Shown here piece by piece: positions 42,758 to 52,498 of a stretch of 64,000 nt of DNA. The notes beneath the pieces are model-generated. The model was given only the letters and a program-made list of their open reading frames with translations. It searched no databases and was not told the origin of the DNA. The DNA is from Streptomyces djakartensis (GTDB lineage: Bacteria > Actinomycetota > Actinomycetes > Streptomycetales > Streptomycetaceae), in assembly GCF_014651075.1 (NCBI RefSeq), contig NZ_BMWE01000001.1, positions 558,001-622,000 on the forward strand, read 5' to 3'. Position numbers and translations under genes: made by a program. Numbering within the stretch: position 1 is the stretch's first letter; the number at the start of each line of letters is the position of its first letter.

Positions 42758-44099
42758 ACGCACAGCGGTCGCGCTGTCCGCGGTCGTCCTCCTGCTCCCG
42801 CTCAGCGCCTGCGGCGGTGACGCCGAGGCCGGCAGCGGCTCCACGGTCACCGTCACCGTCGGCTACCAGTCCCGGACGATCAACACCGTCACGGCGGGCA
42901 CCCTGCTCCGCTCCCTCGGCTCCTTCGAGAAGCAGCTCGACTCGCTCGACGACGGCGTCCACTACAAGGTGGACTGGCAGGACTACGCCACCGGAGCGCC
43001 GATCACCGCCCAGATGACCGCCGGGAAGATCGACATCGGCTCGATGGGTGACTTCCCGCTGCTCATCAACGCGGCCCGCGGCAAGCAGCTGAACAGCCCC
43101 ACCCACCTGGTGTCGGTCACGGGCTACAACCTGCGCGGCGGCCTCAACACCATCGTCACGGCGCCCGGTTCGAAGCTGACCTCCCTGAAGGACCTGAAGG
43201 GCAGGAAGGTCTCCACGAGCGTCGGCTCGGCCGCCGACGGCACCCTCGTCCGTGCCCTGCGGCGCGCCGGCATCGACCCGGACAGCGGCATCGAGAAGCT
43301 CAACCAGCAGCCCTCCGTCGGCGCCTCCGCCCTCACCGCTGGCAGCGCGGACGCGCTGTCCCAGTTCGTCGCGTGGCCCGGCCTGCTCGCCTACCAGGGC
43401 AAGGCGAAGGCCGTGTACGACGGCGCCCGGCTGAACCTGCCGACCTTCCACGGCGTCACCGCCCGCGAGAAGTTCGCCGAGGAGCGCCCGGCCGTGCTGG
43501 AGGCGTTCCTGAAGGCCCAGGCGCAGGCGACGGACTACCTGAACGAGCACCCGGTGGACGCCGCCGAGAAGGTCGCGAAGGCCACCGGCCTGCCCGCCGA
43601 GGTCGTCTACCTCTACAACGGCGCGCACGGCATCGCCACCTTCGACCCGGCGATCAAGCCCCAGCTCGTCTCCGCCCTGAAGAAGGACGTGCCGGTCCTC
43701 AAGTCGGCGAAACTCACCGGCGACGTGGACGTCGACTCCTTCGTCGACGACCGGTACGTGAAGAAGGCCCTCGGACCGGCGGCGTACGCCAGGCGTCTCG
43801 CCACCGAGCCCGCGCCGGCCGCGAGCGAGGCCTGGCCCAAGGGCGCCTCGAAGACCGTCACCTTCGACTCTCCCTCCGCGCTGCTGCGTTACGCCGCCGG
43901 GCACCGCGACGATCTCCGCGCCGCCTACGTCCCCGACGCCACCACCGGCACGCTGTGGTTCGCCGACAAGGCCGTGTGGGTGGCCGACGGCGACCGGCTG
44001 CTGCCCTTCGTCGCGCCCGACACCGCGCAGGCGTACGTCGCCGGACACGACGGGGCCCGCGTCGTCCCGTACGCCGACGCTCTGGAGCGGGCCTCGTGA
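42678..44099 (+). CDS. NitT/TauT-type ABC substrate-binding lipoprotein with a NosL-like tail
   Basis: 473 residues. After about 28 repeat-encoded polar residues, a lipoprotein signal (VALSAVVLLLPLSACGG, lipid-linked Cys45) appears. The binding fold has QMTAGKIDIGSMGDFPLL, DLKGRKVSTSVGSAADGTLV and LSQFVAWPGLLAYQGKAKAV, as in aliphatic sulfonate, nitrate or taurine binding proteins. Residues 392-473 add a second unit (TVTFDSPSALLRYAAGHRDD, LWFADKAVWVADGD, APDTAQAYVAGHDGARVVPY) resembling the NosL family, without its metal-binding Cys or Met. It sits outside the membrane and hands substrate to the permease. Start could be 42678 or 42693. Overlaps the permease gene by GTGA. Confidence 0.88.
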   Translation: MSRTTMSRTTLSRTTLSRITTSPTTTRRTAVALSAVVLLLPLSACGGDAEAGSGSTVTVTVGYQSRTINTVTAGTLLRSLGSFEKQLDSLDDGVHYKVDWQDYATGAPITAQMTAGKIDIGSMGDFPLLINAARGKQLNSPTHLVSVTGYNLRGGLNTIVTAPGSKLTSLKDLKGRKVSTSVGSAADGTLVRALRRAGIDPDSGIEKLNQQPSVGASALTAGSADALSQFVAWPGLLAYQGKAKAVYDGARLNLPTFHGVTAREKFAEERPAVLEAFLKAQAQATDYLNEHPVDAAEKVAKATGLPAEVVYLYNGAHGIATFDPAIKPQLVSALKKDVPVLKSAKLTGDVDVDSFVDDRYVKKALGPAAYARRLATEPAPAASEAWPKGASKTVTFDSPSALLRYAAGHRDDLRAAYVPDATTGTLWFADKAVWVADGDRLLPFVAPDTAQAYVAGHDGARVVPYADALERAS

Positions 44100-44974
44100 A
44101 GCGGTACGCGCTCCGGGTGTTCTCGCTGGTCGCCGCGCTCGGCCTGTGGCAGGCGCTGACCAGCCTGAACGTCGACCTGTGGCTGCGGTTCTCGCAGTTC
44201 CCGACCGTCACCGACGTGGCCCGGGCCTTCGCCGCCCGGCTGTCCGGGCCGGACTACTGGACGGACCTCACCGACAGCCTCACCCGGATCCTCGCCGGCT
44301 TCCTGCTGGCCGCCGTCCTGGGCGTGGCCACGGGCGTGCTCGTGGCCCGCTCGCGGCTCGCCGAGGACCTGCTCGGCCCGGTGCTGGAGGTGATCCGCCC
44401 GATCCCCGCGATCGCCCTGGTCCCCGTCGCGATCCTGCTGTTCCCCTCCAACGAACAGGGCATCGTCTTCATCACCTTCACCGCCGCCTTCTTCCCGGTC
44501 CTGGTCTCCACCCGGCACGCGGTGCGGGCCCTGACCCCCGTGTGGGAGGAGGCGGTGCGCACCATGGGCGGCGGCCGGTGGCGGATCCTCGGCTCCGTCG
44601 TCCTGCCGGGCGCGCTGCCCGGGGTGTTCGGCGGCCTGTCCGTGGGCATCGGCGTGTCCTGGATCTGTGTGATCTCCGCCGAGATGATCTCCGGCCAGTA
44701 CGGGGTCGGCTACCGCACCTGGCAGGACTACACCGTCGTCGACTACCCGGGCGTGTTCGTCGGCATGGTCACCATCGGCGTGCTCGGCTGGCTCACCTCC
44801 ACGGCCGTGGAACTGCTGGGCCGCCGTCTGACCCGCTGGCTGCCGCGCACCGCCTATGTCCCCGGGGCCCGGCCGCCCCGGCCCGCCGGGTCCGCGCGGC
44901 CCGCGCCGGCCGCCCCCACCGCCGGGAAGGGCGGTTCCGCACCCGAGGAGGCACGCGATGAGCACCTCGTCTGA
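44096..44974 (+). CDS. ABC transporter permease, NitT/TauT type
   Basis: 292 residues with six helices. The first is LRVFSLVAALGLWQAL. The binding-protein-dependent permease signature with its EAA loop is RTMGGGRWRILGSVVLPGALPGV, preceded by PIPAIALVPVAILLFPSNEQ as in SsuC and TauC. The last 40 residues are a cytosolic Pro/Ala-rich tail. GTG 44096 overlaps the stop of the binding-protein gene. The reading frame overlaps the ATPase gene by 17 bp. Substrate follows the operon's unknown compound. Confidence 0.93.
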   Translation: MKRYALRVFSLVAALGLWQALTSLNVDLWLRFSQFPTVTDVARAFAARLSGPDYWTDLTDSLTRILAGFLLAAVLGVATGVLVARSRLAEDLLGPVLEVIRPIPAIALVPVAILLFPSNEQGIVFITFTAAFFPVLVSTRHAVRALTPVWEEAVRTMGGGRWRILGSVVLPGALPGVFGGLSVGIGVSWICVISAEMISGQYGVGYRTWQDYTVVDYPGVFVGMVTIGVLGWLTSTAVELLGRRLTRWLPRTAYVPGARPPRPAGSARPAPAAPTAGKGGSAPEEARDEHLV

Positions 44975-45755
44975 GACCGTCCCGAGCACCGTTTCGGAGA
45001 CCGCCGTCGCCGCATCGCCGATCCGCGGCACCCGGCTCACCCTCACCGCGGCCCGCCTCGGCCGCCCCGGCGCCCCCGCCCTGGACGGCGTCGGCCTGGA
45101 CATCGCCGCCGGTGAGATCCTCACCGTCGTCGGCCCCTCCGGCTGCGGCAAGTCGACCCTCCTGCGCACCCTCGCCGGCCTGCTGTCCCCGCTCGCCGGA
45201 GACATCACCGAGGACCGGCGCCCACTGACCGGCCCCTCGGCCGACCGCGCCCTGGTCTTCCAGGAGGACGCCCTGCTCCCCTGGCGCACCCTGCGCGCCA
45301 ACGTCGAACTCCCCCTCGCCATCCGCGGTGTGCCCCGCGCCGAACGCCGGGAACAGGCCCAGGCCTGGCTGGAGCGGGTGGGACTCGCCTCGCAGGCACG
45401 GCAGTTGCCGCACCGGGTCTCCGGCGGGCAGCGCCAGCGGGCCCAGCTGGCCCGCGCCCTGGCCGGGCGGCCACGCGCCGTCCTGATGGACGAGCCGTTC
45501 GGCGCGCTCGACGCCCAGACCCGCGCGGGCATGCAGGACCTGCTCGTGGAGGTGCTCCGGGGCACGGGCGCCACCGTCGTCTTCGTCACCCACGACGTGG
45601 ACGAGGCCCTGTTCCTCGGCGACCGGGTGGCCCTGCTCGGCGCGGGCGGCCTCGTGGCCGTACGGGACGTGCCCCGCCCCCGCGACCGCGGCGCGCACGA
45701 CGACCCGGCGCGCCTGGCCCTGCGGCGCGACGTCCTCACCTCGCTCGGTACGTGA
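44958..45755 (+). CDS. ABC transporter ATP-binding protein, NitT/TauT type
   Basis: 265 residues, full set of motifs: Walker A VVGPSGCGKSTLLRTLAG, Q-loop LVFQEDALLPWRTLRANV (the PW pair is typical of SsuB/TauB), signature PHRVSGGQRQRAQLARALAG, Walker B AVLMDEPFGALDAQTR and H-loop VFVTHDVDEAL. ATG 44958 has GAGGAGG just upstream and overlaps the permease gene by 17 bp. It powers import through the permease encoded before it. The flavoprotein gene starts at or 11 bp after its stop. Confidence 0.94.
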   Translation: MSTSSETVPSTVSETAVAASPIRGTRLTLTAARLGRPGAPALDGVGLDIAAGEILTVVGPSGCGKSTLLRTLAGLLSPLAGDITEDRRPLTGPSADRALVFQEDALLPWRTLRANVELPLAIRGVPRAERREQAQAWLERVGLASQARQLPHRVSGGQRQRAQLARALAGRPRAVLMDEPFGALDAQTRAGMQDLLVEVLRGTGATVVFVTHDVDEALFLGDRVALLGAGGLVAVRDVPRPRDRGAHDDPARLALRRDVLTSLGT

Positions 45756-45766
45756 AAGGCACTGCG

Positions 45767-48571
45767 GTGACCACCTCCGTGAACCCCCCTGCGGACACCC
45801 CCCTGGCCGTCCCGTCCCTCACCGACGCCGAGGAACTGACCTGCGACGTCCTCGTCATCGGCGGCGGCACCGCCGGCACCATGGCGGCCCTGACCGCCGC
45901 CGAGCACGGCAAGGACGTGCTGCTGCTGGAGAAGGCCCACGTCCGCCACTCCGGCGCGCTCGCGATGGGCATGGACGGCGTGAACAACGCGGTCATCCCC
46001 GGCCGTGCCGAACCGGACGACTACGTCGCCGAGATCACCCGCGCCAACGACGGCATCGTCGACCAGTCCACCGTGCGCCAGACCGCCACCCGCGGCTTCG
46101 CCATGGTGCAGAGGCTGGAGTCGTACGGCGTGAAGTTCGAGAAGGACGAGCACGGCGACTACGCGGTCCGCCAGGTCCACCGCTCCGGCTCCTACGTCCT
46201 GCCGATGCCGGAGGGCAAGGACGTCAAGAAGGTGCTGTACCGGCAGCTGCGGCGGCGCGAGATGCGGGAGCGGATCCGCATCGAGAACCGGGTGATGCCG
46301 GTGCGCGTGCTCACGGCCGGCGGGCAGGCCGTGGGGGCGGCCGGCTTCAACACCCGCACCGGGCGGTTCGTCCAGGTCCGCGCGGGCGCCGTGATCCTCG
46401 CGACCGGCGCGTGCGGCCGCCTCGGCCTGCCCGCCTCCGGCTACCTCTACGGCACCTACGAGAACCCCACCAACGCGGGCGACGGCTACGCCATGGCCTA
46501 CCACGCGGGCGCCGAGCTCACCGGCATCGAGTGCTTCCAGATCAACCCGCTGATCAAGGACTACAACGGCCCGGCCTGCGCCTACGTCGCCAACCCGTTC
46601 GGCGGCTACCAGGTCAACCGGCACGGCGAGCGCTTCGTCGACTCCGACTACTGGTCCGGCCAGATGATGGCCGAGTTCGCGGCGGAGGTGGCGTCCGACC
46701 GGGGCCCCGTCTACCTGAAGCTGAGCCATCTGCCCGAGGAATCGGTCTCGGCCCTGGAGTCGATCCTGCACTCCACCGAGCGCCCCACCCGCGGCACCTT
46801 CCACTCCGGCCGAGGCCACGACTACCGCACCCACGACATCGAGATGCACATCTCCGAGATCGGCCTGTGCGGCGGCCACTCCGCCTCCGGCGTCCGCGTG
46901 GACGACCACGCCCGAACGACCGTGCCCCGCCTGTACGCGGCCGGTGACCTGGCCTGCGTGCCGCACAACTACATGATCGGCGCCTTCGTCTTCGGCGACC
47001 TGGCCGGCGCGGACGCCTCGCGGTACTCGGCGTACCAGGGGGAACTGCCGCTGGAGCAGCTCCGGGAGGCGCACGAGCTGATCTACCGCCCGCTGCGCAA
47101 CCCCGACGGCCCGCCCCAGCCCCAGGTCGAGTACAAACTGCGCCGCTTCGTGAACGACTACGTGGCACCGCCGAAGTCCGGTGCCCGGCTGTCGCTGGCC
47201 CTGGAGGCGTTCGAGCGGATGCGCGACGACATCGCCGCGATGGGCGCCCGCACGGCGCACGAACTGATGCGCTGCGCGGAGGTCACCTTCATCCGCGACT
47301 GCGCGGAGATGGCCGCGCGCTCCTCCCTGGCCCGCACGGAGTCCCGCTGGGGCCTCTACCACGACCGTCTCGACCATCCCGCCCGCGACGACGCGTCCTG
47401 GTTCCACCATCTCGATCTGCGCAAGTCCCCTGCCGGTGCGATGGAGTTCACGGCCCGCCCCGTGGCTCCCTATCTCGTTCCGGTCGACGGCTTCGCCCCC
47501 GTCGGCGGCGCCTCCCGTCACCTCGGCGAGGTCCACGCCGAGGACGTGGCGACGGCCGGGTCACATGAACTGGCACCGGTGGCTGCCCTGGTGGAGGCCG
47601 GGCCGGAGCGGACTCCGGGTGGCCGGGAACTGCCCTCAGCCGCCACTGCCGAAGAGTCCTCCGCCCGCCTGCTGGAACTGGTCGCGCTCGCCGACGAGGA
47701 GCCCGAACTCAGCGCCCTCCACCCCTACCTGACCGACCCCGTGCCCGCCGTCCGCCGCGAGGCGGTCGCCGTGCTCACCGAGACGCTGCCGCCGGGCACC
47801 GGCCCCGCCCTCGCCGCCGCGTTGCGTGACCCCGCCGCCGAGGTGCGTGCCGCCGCGGCCGCGTCCCTGCGCGAGCTCGTCGAGACGCTGCCGCCCGGAC
47901 CCGACCTGCGCGACGGCCTGGCCGCCGCCCTGGCCGAGCCCGACCCGGTGGTCCGTGCCGCGGCGCTGGACGTCCTGCGTGCCCTGCGCCTCGGAGACGC
48001 CGTCCTGTTCGCGGGCGCCCTGGCCGACTCCGACACCGCCGTCCGGATCGAGGCCGTGCGGGCGCTGGTGTCGATCGACGCCGCCGGTGAACTGGCCGGC
48101 GCGGCCCCGGCCGACCCGTCCCGCGAGGTCCGGGTGGCGATCGCCAAGGGGCTGGCCACGGTGGGCGCCGGGCGGCTGACGGGTGACGCCCCGGCCGGCT
48201 CCGCCGCCCCGATCGAGGCGGCCCTCACCGGCCTCCTCGACGACCCCGACGCCCTGGTGCGTGCCGCGGCCTACGGGGCACTGGGCACCACCGGCTGCCC
48301 GGCGCCCCTCACCGCGCGAGCGGTGGCCGCCCTGTCCGAGACGGCCTGGCAGGTGCGGGCGGGTGCCGCCACGGCCCTGTCCGTGGCCGACCCCGAGGTC
48401 GCCGTGCCCTCCCTCGCGAAGGCCCTCGCGGACGCCAACGCCGACGTCCGCAAGGCCGCCGTCCTCGCACTGACCAGGCACGGCACCATCGAGGAGGCCC
48501 GCGCGGCGCTGGCCACGGCGACAACGGACTCCGACGCCGACGTCAGGGCGTACGCGGCACGGGCGCTGTGA
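45767..48571 (+). CDS. adenylylsulfate-reductase-like (AprA-type) flavoprotein fused to HEAT repeats
   Basis: 934 residues. The FAD-binding motif is CDVLVIGGGTAGTMAALTAA (GxGxxG at about 32-37), followed by LLLEKAHVRHSGALAMGMDGVNNA, a segment characteristic of the AprA branch rather than succinate dehydrogenase. Later landmarks are GTYENPTNAGDGYAMAYHAGAEL, RLYAAGDLACVPHNYMIGAF and the C-terminal SRWGLYHDRLDHPARDD, matching AprA. Residues 633-934 are HEAT/PBS-lyase-type repeats (AVRREAVAVLTET, EVRAAAAASLREL, VVRAAALDVLRAL, DVRKAAVLALTRH). Genuine AprA is about 600-660 residues, so this is a fusion. With the ferredoxin it should catalyse a two-electron redox step. GTG 45767 is preferred for AAAGG upstream; GTG 45752 overlaps the previous stop. 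Confidence 0.87.
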   Translation: MTTSVNPPADTPLAVPSLTDAEELTCDVLVIGGGTAGTMAALTAAEHGKDVLLLEKAHVRHSGALAMGMDGVNNAVIPGRAEPDDYVAEITRANDGIVDQSTVRQTATRGFAMVQRLESYGVKFEKDEHGDYAVRQVHRSGSYVLPMPEGKDVKKVLYRQLRRREMRERIRIENRVMPVRVLTAGGQAVGAAGFNTRTGRFVQVRAGAVILATGACGRLGLPASGYLYGTYENPTNAGDGYAMAYHAGAELTGIECFQINPLIKDYNGPACAYVANPFGGYQVNRHGERFVDSDYWSGQMMAEFAAEVASDRGPVYLKLSHLPEESVSALESILHSTERPTRGTFHSGRGHDYRTHDIEMHISEIGLCGGHSASGVRVDDHARTTVPRLYAAGDLACVPHNYMIGAFVFGDLAGADASRYSAYQGELPLEQLREAHELIYRPLRNPDGPPQPQVEYKLRRFVNDYVAPPKSGARLSLALEAFERMRDDIAAMGARTAHELMRCAEVTFIRDCAEMAARSSLARTESRWGLYHDRLDHPARDDASWFHHLDLRKSPAGAMEFTARPVAPYLVPVDGFAPVGGASRHLGEVHAEDVATAGSHELAPVAALVEAGPERTPGGRELPSAATAEESSARLLELVALADEEPELSALHPYLTDPVPAVRREAVAVLTETLPPGTGPALAAALRDPAAEVRAAAAASLRELVETLPPGPDLRDGLAAALAEPDPVVRAAALDVLRALRLGDAVLFAGALADSDTAVRIEAVRALVSIDAAGELAGAAPADPSREVRVAIAKGLATVGAGRLTGDAPAGSAAPIEAALTGLLDDPDALVRAAAYGALGTTGCPAPLTARAVAALSETAWQVRAGAATALSVADPEVAVPSLAKALADANADVRKAAVLALTRHGTIEEARAALATATTDSDADVRAYAARAL

Positions 48572-48650
48572 CCGGCGTCCGGCGCCCGGACCTGCCGCTG
48601 CCCTGACCGTGCCGGGCCGCCACGCCCGAGTCCTGCCCCGGCGCCCGGCC

Positions 48651-50657
<2,007 letters not shown>

Positions 50658-50790
50658 CGTCGTGCCCCCCGTACGTCGTCCTTCGACCACTGCGTCCACG
50701 ATAGGGGGCGGCGCCGACAGCCCCCGGAGTTATCCACAGGCTGCCCGCGTCCTCCGCTGAGCGGGCTCGCAGCATCGCGGCCAGGAAAGC

Positions 50791-50831
50791 GGCTGCGGCC
50801 CGGCACCCCGAACGGGTACCGGGCCGCAGCC
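50791..50831. terminator. terminator of the main nuo operon
   Basis: A perfect 13-bp stem, GGCTGCGGCCCGG (50791-50803) with CCGGGCCGCAGCC (50819-50831), encloses a loop with a small inner pairing. It lies 18 bp beyond the nuoN stop codon on the minus strand and upstream of recQ. Confidence 0.85.
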
Positions 50832-50848
50832 ACACAGCGAGCGCCGCG

Positions 50849-52498
50849 TCAGCGCACGAACACGCCCGCCTGCCCCGCCAGATCCAGGAAGTACTGCGGC
50901 GCCACGCCGAGCACCAGCGTGACCGCCACACCGACCCCGATCGCCGTCATCGTCAGCGGCGACGGCACGGCCACCGTCGGGCCCTCCGGCCGCGGCTCGC
51001 TGAAGAACATCAGCACGATGACGCGGATGTAGAAGAACGCCGCGATCGCCGACGAGATCACACCGATGACGACGAGCGGGGCGGCCCCGCCCTCCGCCGC
51101 CGCCTTGAACACGGCGAACTTCCCGGCGAAGCCGGAGGTCAGCGGAATGCCCGCGAAGGCCAGCAGGAACACCGCGAACACCGCCGCCACCAGCGGGGAC
51201 CTGCGCCCGAGCCCCGCCCACTTGGACAGGTGCGTCGCCTCACCACCCGCGTCGCGTACGAGCGTGACCACCGCGAAGGCGCCGATCGTCACGAACGAGT
51301 ACGCCGCCAGGTAGAACAGGACGGACGACACCCCGTCGGGCGTGGTCGCGATGACGCCCGCGAGGATGAACCCGGCGTGCGCGATCGACGAGTACGCCAG
51401 CAGCCGCTTGATGTCGGTCTGGGTGATCGCGACGATGGCACCGCCCAGCATGGTCACGATCGCGACGGCCCACATCACCGGCCGCCAGTCCCACCGCAGG
51501 CCCGGCAGGACGACGTACAGCACCCGCAGCAGCGCGCCGAAGGCCGCCACCTTGGTCGCCGCCGCCATGAAACCGGTCACCGGGGTCGGGGCGCCCTGGT
51601 AGACGTCCGGGGTCCACATGTGGAACGGCACCGCGCCCACCTTGAACAGCAGCCCCATCACCAGCAGCGCGGCGCCGATCAGCAGCAGCACGTCGTTGCC
51701 CATGGTGCCGGCGAGCGCCGGGTTCACGTCCTGGACCGTACCGTCGACGACCTGCGCGATCGTCGCGTACGACATCGAGCCCGCGTAGCCGTACAGCAGC
51801 GCGATGCCGAACAGGGTGAACGCGGAGGCGAACGCGCCGAGCAGGAAGTACTTGACCGCCGCCTCCTGCGACATCAGCCGGTTGCGGCGGGCGAGCGCGC
51901 ACAGCAGGTACAGCGGGAGGGAGAAGACCTCCAGCGCGACGAACAGCGTCAGCAGGTCGTTGGCCGCCGGGAAGATCAGCATGCCGGCGACGGCGAACAG
52001 CAGCAGCGGGAACACCTCGGTGGTGGTGAACCCGGCCTTCACCGCCGCCTTCTCGCTCTCGCTGCCCGGCACGGACGCGGCCTGGGCGGCGAAGGAGTCG
52101 ACGCGGTTGCCGTCCGCCGCCGGGTCGAGGCGCCGCTCGGCGAAGGTGAACAGTCCGACCAGGCCCGCCAGCAGGATCGTGCCCTGCAGGAAGAGGGCGG
52201 GGCCGTCGACGGCGATGGCGCCCATCGCCGCGACGCGCGCCTTGGTCGTGCCGAACCCGTCGGCCGCCAGCGCGACGACCGCCGCGAAGGCGGCGGCGAG
52301 CGCGACGACGGACACGAACATCTGGACGTAGTAACGCGATTTGCGCGGTACGAACGCCTCGACCAGGATCCCGACGATCGCCGCGCCCACGACGATCAGG
52401 GTGGGCGCCAGCTGTCCGTACTCGAACTTCGGCGCGTCGATCTTGGTGATCGGTTCGGCCGCGGTTGTCCACAGGCTGTGGACGGCTGATGCGCTCAC
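50849..52498 (-). CDS. nuoN: NADH-quinone oxidoreductase subunit N
   Basis: 549 residues with about fourteen helices, one of the three antiporter-like proton channels of complex I. Conserved segments are LLTLFVALEVFSLPLYLLCA (with the key Glu), LLFKVGAVPFHMWTPDVYQGAPTPVTGF and DIKRLLAYSSIAHAGFIL. A polar insert (about 125-150, DPAADGNRVDSFAAQAASV) is an actinobacterial addition. GTG 52498 overlaps the nuoM stop (GTGA). Last gene of the operon. Confidence 0.96.
   Translation of the reverse strand: MSASAVHSLWTTAAEPITKIDAPKFEYGQLAPTLIVVGAAIVGILVEAFVPRKSRYYVQMFVSVVALAAAFAAVVALAADGFGTTKARVAAMGAIAVDGPALFLQGTILLAGLVGLFTFAERRLDPAADGNRVDSFAAQAASVPGSESEKAAVKAGFTTTEVFPLLLFAVAGMLIFPAANDLLTLFVALEVFSLPLYLLCALARRNRLMSQEAAVKYFLLGAFASAFTLFGIALLYGYAGSMSYATIAQVVDGTVQDVNPALAGTMGNDVLLLIGAALLVMGLLFKVGAVPFHMWTPDVYQGAPTPVTGFMAAATKVAAFGALLRVLYVVLPGLRWDWRPVMWAVAIVTMLGGAIVAITQTDIKRLLAYSSIAHAGFILAGVIATTPDGVSSVLFYLAAYSFVTIGAFAVVTLVRDAGGEATHLSKWAGLGRRSPLVAAVFAVFLLAFAGIPLTSGFAGKFAVFKAAAEGGAAPLVVIGVISSAIAAFFYIRVIVLMFFSEPRPEGPTVAVPSPLTMTAIGVGVAVTLVLGVAPQYFLDLAGQAGVFVR

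Noticed and set aside
45767..47666. Succinate dehydrogenase or fumarate reductase flavoprotein
   Set aside because: The segment after the FAD loop and the C-terminus match the AprA branch, and no SdhB- or membrane-anchor-type subunit is present.
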